DNA of 33,568 nucleotides from Pelosinus fermentans (lineage in GTDB: Bacteria > Bacillota > Negativicutes > DSM-13327): NCBI GenBank assembly GCA_002434245.1, contig DJJR01000063.1:1-33568 (forward strand), read 5' to 3'. Both the position numbers and the translations under genes were made by a program. Under the pieces are notes generated by a model that saw only the letters and a list, made by a program, of their open reading frames with translations, had not been told where the DNA came from and searched no databases. Positions 23,205 through 33,312 of the stretch are shown piece after piece (within the stretch, counting starts at the first letter, position 1; every line of letters begins with the position of its first letter).

Positions 23205-24290
23205 CTACCCCAATTGGCTTTGATCCATTTGATTCCTCCGCCAATATAGCTGATGCAGCTCTAAATCAGATAACGGTCTTTTTTGTACAGACGCAAGTCT
23301 CCTGACCTTTTCTAACAATGCCAAGGCTTCTGCCTGATCCAATTCTAAATTCCATTGCAAAAATTTTATTTTAAGAGACGCAGTTCCCGAGTGCTTACCA
23401 ATGATCAATTGCCTGGTTTGCCCCACTTCTTCTGGTTGAATGACTTCATAAAGCAGCGGGTTTTTAGTAATACCATCCACATGTATTCCCGATTCATGAG
23501 CGAATACATCCCGGCCAATCAGAGCTTTATCAACGGGCAGTGAAATCCCCATGTAGGACAGTATCTCTATACAATCTGCAGTCAGGGAACTTCCTGACGG
23601 CACTTGATCTTGTTTCCATAAATGCTTCACCGCCATTAAGACTTCTTCCATAGGAGCATGGTTTGGCGATCCGACACCACTCACTGCTGTTGCCACATAC
23701 TGAATTCCTGACCTTAGCGCAGCCAAGCTATTGGCAGTAGCTAATCCATAGGTATTATGTCCATGAAATTCGATGGGGCAAGGCACTGTTTGCTGCAAGC
23801 TCTCTAATTTTCGGCAAACACCCAAAGGCTCCAGACTACTTCTCACATCTTGATAAATAAATCGTTTCACCTGGTAACGAGACAACAGCGGCCAATAGGA
23901 AGTCAGCTCGGGTATAGAGAGATCTTCTGCATTTTCAATACATAGATATATGTCCTGAGCAAATTCCCGGACTGCCATTAATGCGTCTATCAGTTGATCC
24001 AATGATGACTGAGAGGGTTGATGAAGCCAGGAAACAATTACTTTTGAAAATCCCATTTGTCTGACCTGTGCTATTTCTTCCAAGGAAGAGTGCATTTTAC
24101 AGCGCAGCAAGGGATGTAAAAGGATCTGTTTGGGAACACCATCACTTGGCAAATAATCCAGTGATACATCGATGTTTGCTATTTCATATTTTTTCAAAAT
24201 TGGTATCATTAACTCAATGGCAGCCATTGATGTACCTAAGCGTAATGCTTCATTGATCGTCTGATCGGACACCCTAACCATCTGTCTCAT
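23205..24290 (-). CDS. nifV: Homocitrate synthase, second subunit of split NifV with degenerate barrel
   Basis: 361 residues from ATG 24290 (AGGAG 10 nt upstream; ATG 24299 is almost touching the ribosome site). The barrel is recognisable (EFHGHNTYGLATANSLAAL, VSGVGSPNHAPMEEV) but the DTTxRDGEQ catalytic strand is replaced by VSDQTINEALRLGTS and HGHND reads HGHNT, so it is probably inactive alone. It retains the C-terminal part missing from its partner: AHESGIHVDGI, IGKHSGTASLKIKF. Together with the next gene, it reconstitutes a full NifV, as in the omega/alpha pair of C. pasteurianum. Follows nifB by 33 nt. Confidence 0.9.
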   Translation of the reverse strand: MRQMVRVSDQTINEALRLGTSMAAIELMIPILKKYEIANIDVSLDYLPSDGVPKQILLHPLLRCKMHSSLEEIAQVRQMGFSKVIVSWLHQPSQSSLDQLIDALMAVREFAQDIYLCIENAEDLSIPELTSYWPLLSRYQVKRFIYQDVRSSLEPLGVCRKLESLQQTVPCPIEFHGHNTYGLATANSLAALRSGIQYVATAVSGVGSPNHAPMEEVLMAVKHLWKQDQVPSGSSLTADCIEILSYMGISLPVDKALIGRDVFAHESGIHVDGITKNPLLYEVIQPEEVGQTRQLIIGKHSGTASLKIKFLQWNLELDQAEALALLEKVRRLASVQKRPLSDLELHQLYWRRNQMDQSQLG

Positions 24291-24323
24291 TTGAACCATT
24301 CTCCTTCCAAATTCTAACTATCA

Positions 24324-25247
24324 TTACATTACCCGTTGAAAAGCGGTAAGGGATTCTTCTTGATCCCGAAATTCTTGGGAACGATCCTCGCCAAGTAATC
24401 CGATCGCATCTGCACGGCATTGTTTACAGTGGCGCATCTGCATAACATCTAATTCACAGGAATTTCTCATCTCATTGACATCTTTCATGGTAGTTTGGGG
24501 AAAATCTTCAAACACACTGCCTGGTGCTGGAATCAGCGGCATAATATTGGTAATATAAACACCAAGCTCCTTCATCTTCTTAACCACTTCTGGAATGTGA
24601 TGATCATTGATACCCTTTAACATTACAATATTAACTTTTACAATAATCCCCTGGCTTGTGAGTTTTGAAATACCAGCCAATTGGTTTTCGATCAGAATGG
24701 CAACGCCCTCTTCTCCTTTATAATGCTGTCCTTTGTAATGAATATGCTTATAGATCTTCGCCCCAATAGCAGGATCTAAACAATTTACCGTTACTGTAAC
24801 ATGAGTCACGCCAAGTTCTATAATTTCCTGGGCATATTCAGGCAACAGCAAGCCGTTTGTTGAAAGACAAAAAACAATCTCCGGGTTTTCCTTACGAATC
24901 AATTCTATGGTCTGCCGTGTATTTTCCCAATCAGCTAAAGCATCCCCAGGTCCTGCAATCCCTACTACACTAAGCTCTCCAACCTTTTCACTTACCCTAT
25001 CAAACTTTTTCTTGGCCGCTTGTGGTGTAAGTATTTCACTGGTTACACCTGGACGACTCTCATTTACACAATCAAATTTACGATTACAATAATTGCAGCT
25101 AATATTACAATAGGGTGCAACAGGTAGATGCATCCTGGCAAATTTTTGATGAGCGTCAAAGGAGTAACAGGGATGCTTCTGGGTTTTCTCCGATATAGCA
25201 GCAGCCGTTTGCACTTTCGTATTCGACGTTGAACCTGGGCAATCCAT
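24324..25247 (-). CDS. nifB: Nitrogenase cofactor biosynthesis protein NifB (radical SAM, short form)
   Basis: 307 residues from ATG 25247; GAGGTGA lies 5 nt upstream, and the in-frame GTG at 25256 falls inside it. Radical SAM site CNISCNYCNRKFDC (about 47-60), AGPGDALADWENT (SAM contact), CLSTNGLLL, VTVNCLDPAIGAKIY, and a C-terminal CKQCRADAIGLLGEDRSQEF cluster motif. NifB builds the carbide-containing NifB-co core required by Mo, V and Fe-only nitrogenases. The NifX-like C-terminal domain of longer NifB proteins is absent. It is separated from anfK by a strong hairpin that may set its own expression level. Confidence 0.96.
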   Translation of the reverse strand: MDCPGSTSNTKVQTAAAISEKTQKHPCYSFDAHQKFARMHLPVAPYCNISCNYCNRKFDCVNESRPGVTSEILTPQAAKKKFDRVSEKVGELSVVGIAGPGDALADWENTRQTIELIRKENPEIVFCLSTNGLLLPEYAQEIIELGVTHVTVTVNCLDPAIGAKIYKHIHYKGQHYKGEEGVAILIENQLAGISKLTSQGIIVKVNIVMLKGINDHHIPEVVKKMKELGVYITNIMPLIPAPGSVFEDFPQTTMKDVNEMRNSCELDVMQMRHCKQCRADAIGLLGEDRSQEFRDQEESLTAFQRVM

Positions 25248-25303
25248 ATTTTTCACCTCAAACTTCTTCTATATTGATCCTCTACCGGAATCCTCTTTTT
25301 AAT

Positions 25304-25345
25304 GATTCTGCCAGAACCTGATCATCATCAGGAACTGGCAGAATC
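25304..25345. other. Strong stem-loop between anfK and nifB
   Basis: GATTCTGCCAG (25304-25314) pairs perfectly with CTGGCAGAATC (25335-25345), with an inner CCTGAT/ATCAGG stem and 4-nt loop. No T-run follows on either strand. A processing or 3'-stabilising element that raises structural-gene mRNA over nifB is more likely than a terminator. Confidence 0.7.
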
Positions 25346-25407
25346 TCAATAAATAACGGAATATATCTTACATTCATTGCTTTAGAATCTTATGCATTCC
25401 ATGTACC

Positions 25408-26796
25408 TTACCAAACATTAAGAACCCATTCCTTGTTCTTCTTGTATTCCATGTCGGTAAACAGCGTATTTGCCATTTCTTCACCCAGCCATGTGGCACC
25501 TGCATAGCCGACAACAGGATGACGATACAACCCTGCACGATCGTAAGTAGGGAAACCTACACGCACCATGGGAATATTATAATCAATAGAGATAAACCGT
25601 CCTTTCGAATGACCCAGAATCAAATCCAACTCCAGTCCTTCGTTCTTTATCCGGTTTTCCAGTTCCCATAAATCTGCATTCATAATGACTTCCATCTCAA
25701 AGGAAACCTTTTCCTGAAGCGCTTTAATACGGGGATCATTGGGGTAGGACGTATTATCGTCACCCAATAGAAGCAGCACGGGTTTCATCTCCAAATCAAG
25801 ACAGAACTCTGCAAGACCAATAACCAGATCAGCATTCCCGTAGATAGCGACTTTCTTATCAGCGAAAAACATATGGGTAAGATCTGTCAGCGCATCAAGG
25901 GCGATACCACGCTCCCGAACAAGAGAAGCAGGAATTGGTTTGCCGGTCATTTTCTTCACATTTTGAAGAAAGATATCCGTATTGCGGATGCCGATCGGAG
26001 TCGGTCCAATAATGGTCGGAATATCAAATTCATTTTCCAGATATTTGGCAGCTTGACCGCCTTCATATCTGTTTAGTGCGATCGTTCCCAGAGCATCCGC
26101 TGTTTCGGTTAGATCCGCTATTGTCGTATTACCATAGGAGACGGAGTTGCCGTCTGGCATCAGAGGAGAATCAAAGCTCTCAATTTCGAAAAGAACGGTG
26201 GCATCTACCTGCATTTCTGAAAGAAGATGTTTAATTGCTGTTACATCCCCCGGATTCACCCATCCAGTAATCAGGTTGATTTTTCCATTTGGTTTATCTT
26301 TTTTGGCAAAATGACTTACAATATCCTTTACTGCAACATCGTAACCGCTCACCATACTCCCCTTAAAACTGGGGGAATGAATGGGAATAAGATGAACCTC
26401 CCGACCAGCATATTTTTCTTTCAAAAGACCGTTATTCAGTTTCAAAACGACACCATCAATATCATCGCCGATAACTTCTGTTGAGCAAGTGGAAATGATG
26501 GGTATAACTTTCACATGAGGATACCGCATCAAGAGCACATCGACTGCTTCTTCCACACGATGGGTGGCACCAAACACTGCACCATCCTCATGGAGGGAAG
26601 AAGATGCAAGCTCAAAGCTTTCTTTAAAATGCTGGGAAAACAGCAGGCGGACGAACATAACGCAGCCCTGACCTCCATGAACGATCCCAATACATTCTTT
26701 TATTCCTATACTGGCATACTGCGCGCCACAAGGCTGGCATGTTAATATTGGATTGATAACGCCGGCACGCTCTTTGTTTTTAACTTCACATTGCAT
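25408..26796 (-). CDS. anfK: Fe-only nitrogenase beta subunit AnfK
   Basis: 462 residues from ATG 26796 (GGAAGGAG upstream), the usual AnfK length; a longer frame is not needed. Motifs: INPILTCQPCGAQYASIGIK (P-cluster Cys), HGGQGCVMFVRLLFSQHFKE (P-cluster Cys and MgATP-signal region), IISTCSTEVIGDDIDGVV (third P-cluster Cys), then ITGWVNPGDVTAIKHLL and LGHSKGRFISIDYNIPMVRVGF. Forms the alpha2beta2delta2 dinitrogenase with AnfD and AnfG, holding the P-cluster between subunits. Cytoplasmic. No AnfO gene is seen downstream; instead a hairpin and nifB follow. Confidence 0.97.
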   Translation of the reverse strand: MQCEVKNKERAGVINPILTCQPCGAQYASIGIKECIGIVHGGQGCVMFVRLLFSQHFKESFELASSSLHEDGAVFGATHRVEEAVDVLLMRYPHVKVIPIISTCSTEVIGDDIDGVVLKLNNGLLKEKYAGREVHLIPIHSPSFKGSMVSGYDVAVKDIVSHFAKKDKPNGKINLITGWVNPGDVTAIKHLLSEMQVDATVLFEIESFDSPLMPDGNSVSYGNTTIADLTETADALGTIALNRYEGGQAAKYLENEFDIPTIIGPTPIGIRNTDIFLQNVKKMTGKPIPASLVRERGIALDALTDLTHMFFADKKVAIYGNADLVIGLAEFCLDLEMKPVLLLLGDDNTSYPNDPRIKALQEKVSFEMEVIMNADLWELENRIKNEGLELDLILGHSKGRFISIDYNIPMVRVGFPTYDRAGLYRHPVVGYAGATWLGEEMANTLFTDMEYKKNKEWVLNVW

Positions 26797-26862
26797 AGAA
26801 ATGCTCCTTCCTTTTCGTTTCATTTGCGTCCGCCGTGACGGCACAGTTTTTATTTATACACT

Positions 26863-27213
26863 TTAATAATGAGGATCGGTAAGCTCTGCATTAAGAGATC
26901 CTGTTATCGTTAAATAATCCATGCGCTCTTTGAGTCCCTGCATGAGCAGTTTGATTTCCCCTTTGTCCAAAGCAGCCAACCAGGAATAACGCTTTTTAAA
27001 AGCATCCGCCAAACATACAGCATCCACCCAATACACTTTATCCATGGGAGTTTCTTTTTCAACAGGTTCTTCGCATAATATCTGCATGGTTTTCGTCAAG
27101 ATTCCCTCATTTTGTTTTTCTCTGTCCCAGGCACGAGAGTGAAACTGCCACAAACAATTTTTCATAATATAATCTACTAGTTGCTCAACTCTGTCTTTCA
27201 TCATATCCTCCAT
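26863..27213 (-). CDS. anfG: Fe-only nitrogenase delta subunit AnfG
   Basis: 116 residues. The conserved core [20 protein letters not shown] (about 13-32), [18 protein letters not shown] and [19 protein letters not shown] is characteristic of AnfG/VnfG. This subunit occurs only in alternative nitrogenases and is the clearest sign that the operon is not a Mo-nitrogenase. Slightly shorter at the N-terminus than the Azotobacter protein. ATG 27213 has GGGAGG 6 nt upstream; the gene lies between anfD and anfK with short gaps, in the standard DGK order. Confidence 0.97.
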   Translation of the reverse strand: MEDMMKDRVEQLVDYIMKNCLWQFHSRAWDREKQNEGILTKTMQILCEEPVEKETPMDKVYWVDAVCLADAFKKRYSWLAALDKGEIKLLMQGLKERMDYLTITGSLNAELTDPHY

Positions 27214-27225
27214 AACTATCCTCCC

Positions 27226-28842
<1,617 letters not shown>

Positions 28843-29250
28843 CTATATTGCCGCATCACCGGTTTCCTTCGTTCTCACCCTTACTGCATCAAGTACTGGC
28901 AATACAAAGATTTTCCCATCGCCAACATTGTAATCGGTTTTATTAGCGTCAATGATAGCTTTGACAATCTTTGGGACATCTTGGTCATGGGCTAAAACGG
29001 TAAACATCCTGCGGGGAAACAAACGAGTCCCATCTAAGAATTCCGTTATCAGCTTTTCCGTATTATAATCATCTTTCTGAGCTAAGGCTAATAGAGTTGC
29101 TCTACGTTCAGCAATTACAGCTTTATCCTCTACTAATCTGCCCCGCCCCATAACCTTTAAGGCTGTAAAACCGGCAGCCCCGACTTGTACCAATGCTTTT
29201 TTGGTAGCACTGACCTTATTAATCCGCACTACAGCTATAATTTCTTTCAT
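28843..29250 (-). CDS. nifI2: Nitrogenase regulatory PII-family protein NifI2
   Basis: 135 residues, PII/GlnB family with an extended T-loop region (LLALAQKDDYNTEKLITEFL) and the ending GDGKIFVLPVLDAVRVRTKE. NifI1/NifI2 pairs switch nitrogenase off at the protein level when ammonium appears, in response to 2-oxoglutarate and ATP (shown for methanogens). The position between the reductase gene and anfD is typical of this pair. Not a classical GlnB: the uridylylation tyrosine motif is not evident. Confidence 0.94.
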   Translation of the reverse strand: MKEIIAVVRINKVSATKKALVQVGAAGFTALKVMGRGRLVEDKAVIAERRATLLALAQKDDYNTEKLITEFLDGTRLFPRRMFTVLAHDQDVPKIVKAIIDANKTDYNVGDGKIFVLPVLDAVRVRTKETGDAAI

Positions 29251-29262
29251 AAGACCGCCCCC

Positions 29263-29589
29263 CTATAGCCCAGCAGCGCCGCTGGAAACGGTATATACTT
29301 CGTCCGTGGAACTGATAAATATTTTCCCGTCGCCAAAAGCCCCCTCATCACCGGTCTTAGCATGACGGATAATAACATCCAGTACATCTTCTTTATCTTC
29401 ATCATGAATGACTAACATAATAAGACTTTTCGGAATTTCATCATATATAACATCGCCAAACTTAATTCCCTTTTGCTTCCCGCGGCCAACAACATCTACT
29501 ACAGTAGCAGCATGGAACCCAGCACTGGAAAGTTCATCAAGAACTACTTCTTTTTTATCTGGCCTAACAATTGCTCTAACCATAATCAT
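29263..29589 (-). CDS. nifI1: Nitrogenase regulatory PII-family protein NifI1
   Basis: 108 residues, PII fold: VRAIVRPDKKEVVLDELSSA, VVDVVGRGKQKGIKFG, and the C-terminal FGDGKIFISSTDEVYTVSSG, the nucleotide-binding and PII signature regions. Partner of NifI2 encoded next. Ribosome site GGGGGAG lies upstream of ATG 29589. Together they predict post-translational control of the Fe-only enzyme in this organism. Confidence 0.95.
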   Translation of the reverse strand: MIMVRAIVRPDKKEVVLDELSSAGFHAATVVDVVGRGKQKGIKFGDVIYDEIPKSLIMLVIHDEDKEDVLDVIIRHAKTGDEGAFGDGKIFISSTDEVYTVSSGAAGL

Positions 29590-29622
29590 ATATGTGTTCT
29601 CCCCCTATTTTTTGTTTGTCAA

Positions 29623-30465
<843 letters not shown>

Positions 30466-30507
30466 TTACTTTTTTTATTCTCTTTGTTGAAAAATGAGAA
30501 ACAGAGT

Positions 30508-30529
30508 GTTATACTATTTACGGGTAAAT
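30508..30529 (-). promoter_or_regulatory. Possible anfH promoter -10 and palindromic operator
   Basis: TATAAC on the minus strand (30513-30508) sits just after the 14-bp inverted repeat ATTTACCCGTAAAT (30529-30516), which would fall between -10 and -35. No good -35 is seen. It is about 60 nt upstream of anfH. Confidence 0.35.
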
Positions 30530-30534
30530 TAAAT

Positions 30535-30790
30535 GAGCCTAGTGCCACTGGGATTAAAAGTTTGCCTGGCTTCATGGGTACCACGAATACTCATGAAGCA
30601 TTTTATCGCTTACTCCTATAAAATCACCTCCTTCAATTAATAATGAGACCTATTTATATGTGAAAAATGGGTAAACCAAATAGACCTAGCGCCACTGGGA
30701 TTAGAGTTTTCACTCCCTTTACAAGTACCACGAATACTGATAAAAGGTTTTTACTTTGCTTCATGAGTACCACGAATACTCATGAGGCTT
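30535..30790. repeat. Hairpin repeat cluster between integrase-like gene and anfH
   Basis: Two copies of CCTAGYGCCACTGGGATTA (30538-30557 and 30684-30703) and three copies of GTACCACGAATAC (30578-30590, 30725-30737, 30767-30779). Each GTACCACGAATAC lies at the tip of a hairpin whose outer arms differ in sequence but still pair: CTTCATG/CATGAAG, CCTTT/AAAGG, TCATGA/TCATGA. The loop is constant (minus strand TTCGTGG between GTA and TAC). Order is half-site, hairpin; half-site, hairpin, hairpin. Purpose unknown; see findings. Confidence 0.75.
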
Positions 30791-30817
30791 TTATTTATTG
30801 CTTCGGATTTTGTGATC

Positions 30818-31798
30818 TTAGTTACATTTTGCTTCCAAAGGCATCCTGCCCGTACTCTCTAACTCATCCGTGTAACCTAAGAGATTACGCCTTTGATGAA
30901 AGGGGCAGAAGGCATTATATTTTATCATCCATCGATCAAAAGCTGGCTGAATCATTAATAATGATACGTCAAGTGCTTCTGCATTACTAAAAAAGTAATC
31001 TAAAAAATCTCGCTGAAAACGTTGTATGATCCCAAACTCATGCTTAGGCTCTAACCATTCAATGCCCATTGCTACAATACTGTCTTTCATTTTGGCTTCT
31101 TCTGCTTCCCAATGATCTCGAGTCGATTTGACAGAATGTAAAATCCCATGAATCTCATAACCTCTGCTGCGATAAAAGGGAATAACTTTTTCTTGCAGCA
31201 GCTTTAATCCTACTTCTCCTGAGCATCGGCGACTAATTTTACCAAAAGCATAGCCATTAAACAGATCAAATACTAAGTGAAGATAAAACATTTTATTTAA
31301 CCTTCGAAAAAAGATACATTCATATACAAGTAATCCACCAGGTCTATCTGCCAGAAAATCTCGATCACGAAATGCCGGATTTAGCCTTTCGATAAACTGT
31401 ACTTGTTTTTTGTCTAACTCTATTTCGTTATTAAAATAGAGTCGTATTAACTCCAGGCAAACATCTTCTCTGCTTTCAATACCACATTCTCTGCGCAAAT
31501 CTCGTAACTCTTCCATTGTCATAGAAATATTGCGCTTATTAAAAAAATCCAATATACGAAAATCATTCCATGAGGGATACTCCAAACAGATCGCCATTAA
31601 CAAATTTCTAAGTTTTTCACTAACAAAGTTATTACTTGGTACAGAAGGGATAGTCTCAGAAACAATAGTAGTCTGCTTTTTCTCACTCCAATACGAATTC
31701 CTGGTAAACCCAATCGATCCATCTGGCGCATCCGCTTCCACATCCCCCATTATCACTAGCTGTAGTCCTGTCAAAACAAATGTGCTATTATCCGACAC
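30818..31798 (-). CDS. Integrase-core (IS481/IS3-like) protein with lost catalytic triad
   Basis: About 326 residues from GTG 31798 (AAGGAGG 10 nt upstream; GTG 31807 is closer than usual to it). The N-terminal half contains helix-turn-helix-like segments (WNDFRILDFFNKRNISMTME). Residues about 150-310 follow the DDE integrase pattern: RPGGLLVYECIFF where RPxxLxxxD is expected, YLHLVFDLFNGYAF, FYRSRGYEIHGILHSVKST where the DNG would be, GIIQRFQRDFLDYFF where the catalytic Glu is Gln, and WMIKYNAFCPFHQRRNLLGY. All three catalytic positions appear substituted. No terminal inverted repeats or partner orf are seen, so it is a fixed, probably domesticated gene; a DNA-binding regulatory role at anfH is inference. 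Preceded by promoter and leader hairpin A. Confidence 0.75.
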   Translation of the reverse strand: MSDNSTFVLTGLQLVIMGDVEADAPDGSIGFTRNSYWSEKKQTTIVSETIPSVPSNNFVSEKLRNLLMAICLEYPSWNDFRILDFFNKRNISMTMEELRDLRRECGIESREDVCLELIRLYFNNEIELDKKQVQFIERLNPAFRDRDFLADRPGGLLVYECIFFRRLNKMFYLHLVFDLFNGYAFGKISRRCSGEVGLKLLQEKVIPFYRSRGYEIHGILHSVKSTRDHWEAEEAKMKDSIVAMGIEWLEPKHEFGIIQRFQRDFLDYFFSNAEALDVSLLMIQPAFDRWMIKYNAFCPFHQRRNLLGYTDELESTGRMPLEAKCN

Positions 31799-31827
31799 TA
31801 TACTCACACCTCCTTATAAAAATAATA

Positions 31828-31873
31828 GCCGACCAGAATGCACACAGGCATTCGGTCGGCACTTCGTTGTACT
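31828..31873 (-). promoter_or_regulatory. Leader hairpin A (GTACAA-GA-GT family) before integrase-like gene
   Basis: Minus strand: AGTACAACGAAGTGCCGACC, GAATGC, loop CTGTGT, GCATTC, GGTCGGC, then TATTATTTTTAT. The 12-bp stem with terminator-like tail overlaps no gene and ends about 8 nt before the ribosome binding site. Confidence 0.7.
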
Positions 31874-31917
31874 CTTAACCAAAGACAACTTAAACATCAT
31901 TAACTTAACTTGTTTTG

Positions 31918-31954
31918 ATTATACATCATGTTTTTATGCATTGCAATACATTTA
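31918..31954 (-). promoter_or_regulatory. Promoter and conserved box of the integrase-like gene
   Basis: Minus strand TTGCAA (31946-31941), 17 bp, TATAAT (31923-31918). The plus strand reads GCATTGCAATACATTTA over the -35; TGYATTGCAATRCA is a 14-bp palindrome. The stretch TATAATCAAAACAAGTTAA after the -10 is also shared with the TonB operon promoter. Confidence 0.7.
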
Positions 31955-32100
31955 AGTTAGTTTTATTGTTGTTGTTATATTCTGATTTTCATCTATTATT
32001 CCCTATACTTTATGAACCTGAAATATCAACAACCTCATCCCCTTAAGCTTCTATCTAAAACAGAATTAAAAAGGAACCACAGAGAAAAGATATAGCAAAG

Positions 32101-33264
32101 TCATCTTAGCCATTTCTTTATTCTTGCCACCGCTTCCATCAATCGCTCTTCTGCCTGTACTAAGGCAATTCTGACAAAGCCCTCCCCGCAATCACCAAAG
32201 GCCTTACCCGGGACCACTGCTACGCCTGTATTGTTGAGCAGGTCAACGGCAAAATCAAAAGAACTTTGCTTTGTTGGCACCTTAGCCCATATATACATAG
32301 ATGCTTTCGGACGTTCTACATGCCATCCTATACGATTAAAACCATCCACAATGATATCACGGCGTCTTTGGTAAGCAGCGGCCGTTTCTCTTACACAATC
32401 CTGGGGACCTGTTAACGCAGCAATGGCAGCAAGCTGCACGGGCGCAAATATGCCGTAGTCAAAATTCGATTTTAGACGACCCAGCAGTGATATAACCTGG
32501 GAATTACCAACAACATATGCAATGCGACAGCCACACATGTTATAGCTTTTGGACAGGGAATTAAACTCAATACCAATTTCTTTCGCCCCTGGAATGCTTA
32601 AAAAGCTCTCTGGACGATAATCATCAAATACTAATTCACTATATGCAAAATCACTACAAACCACAAACTGATACTGATGTGCCAATGCCACCACTTTTTC
32701 ATAAAACTCACGTGTTGCCGTGGCAGCTAAAGGATTATTAGGATAATTCAAAATCATGAGTTTAGTACGTTTTAATATCTCTTCATCAATCCCATCCAAA
32801 TCTGGCAGGTAATTATTTTCAGGAGTTAAACACATCTTATACAGTTGGGCGCCAGCAATATGTGGACCTGTGCTAAATATAGGGTATCCTGGATCTGGAA
32901 CAAGTACTACATCTCCCGGATTGACGAGACAAAGTCCAATATGAGCCAAACCTTCCTGAGAACCAATCAGAGAATGAACTTCGGTATTGGGATCTAATTG
33001 GACATCAAATTTTTTATTATACCACCCGGCAATCGCCTGCAGCAGTTCCGGTTTACCTTTGGATAACGTATAGCCATAATTACCACCGCACTCCACTGCC
33101 TGTTTCATGGCTTCTATAATATGGGGTGCCGGAGCCATATCCGGATTTCCAATGGAAAGTTGAATGATATCCACACCAGAGGCTGCTGCCTTCTTCTGCA
33201 GTTCCTCTAATTGGGAAAAAATTGCTGATGTCAATCCTTTCATGCGCTCAGCTTGCTGGATCAT
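32101..33264 (-). CDS. Class I/II pyridoxal-phosphate aminotransferase (DapL/AspC-like)
   Basis: About 387 residues (ATG 33264; ATG 33276 nearer to GAGGAG is possible). Fold type I motifs: QLSIGNPDMAPAPHIIEAMK (about 33-52), SLIGSQEGLAHIGLCLVNPG, VPDPGYPIFSTG, NYPNNPLAATA, VVCSDFAYSELVFDD, and the PLP lysine in EFNSLSKSYNMCGCRIAYVV. The C-terminal GEGFVRIALVQAEERLMEAV has the substrate Arg. Closest by eye to LL-diaminopimelate aminotransferase-like and alanine/aspartate aminotransferases of Firmicutes; exact substrate uncertain. No operon partner visible. Confidence 0.9.
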   Translation of the reverse strand: MIQQAERMKGLTSAIFSQLEELQKKAAASGVDIIQLSIGNPDMAPAPHIIEAMKQAVECGGNYGYTLSKGKPELLQAIAGWYNKKFDVQLDPNTEVHSLIGSQEGLAHIGLCLVNPGDVVLVPDPGYPIFSTGPHIAGAQLYKMCLTPENNYLPDLDGIDEEILKRTKLMILNYPNNPLAATATREFYEKVVALAHQYQFVVCSDFAYSELVFDDYRPESFLSIPGAKEIGIEFNSLSKSYNMCGCRIAYVVGNSQVISLLGRLKSNFDYGIFAPVQLAAIAALTGPQDCVRETAAAYQRRRDIIVDGFNRIGWHVERPKASMYIWAKVPTKQSSFDFAVDLLNNTGVAVVPGKAFGDCGEGFVRIALVQAEERLMEAVARIKKWLR

Positions 33265-33312
33265 ATGATTTTTCATCTCCTCAAACAAATTTGATCGTTT
33301 TTCATCCCTTAG

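Noticed and set aside
30530..30560. Sigma-54 promoter for anfH
   Set aside because: TGGCAC appears on the minus strand (30548-30543) but no TTGC at the -12 position follows; the match comes from the repeat.
30535..30790. Small proteins or a CRISPR array in the repeat cluster
   Set aside because: In-frame short peptides (MSIRGTHEA...) exist because copies share a reading frame; they lack ribosome sites at the ATG. Repeats differ in spacing and form hairpins, unlike a CRISPR array.
30535..30790. ANTAR-type antitermination target
   Set aside because: ANTAR targets have paired hexanucleotide loops with A at 1 and G at 4; these loops are seven bases and different.
31530..31955. Plus-strand ORF opposite the integrase-like gene and its promoter
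   Set aside because: It is a shadow of the minus-strand gene, spanning the promoter and hairpin, with no family resemblance.
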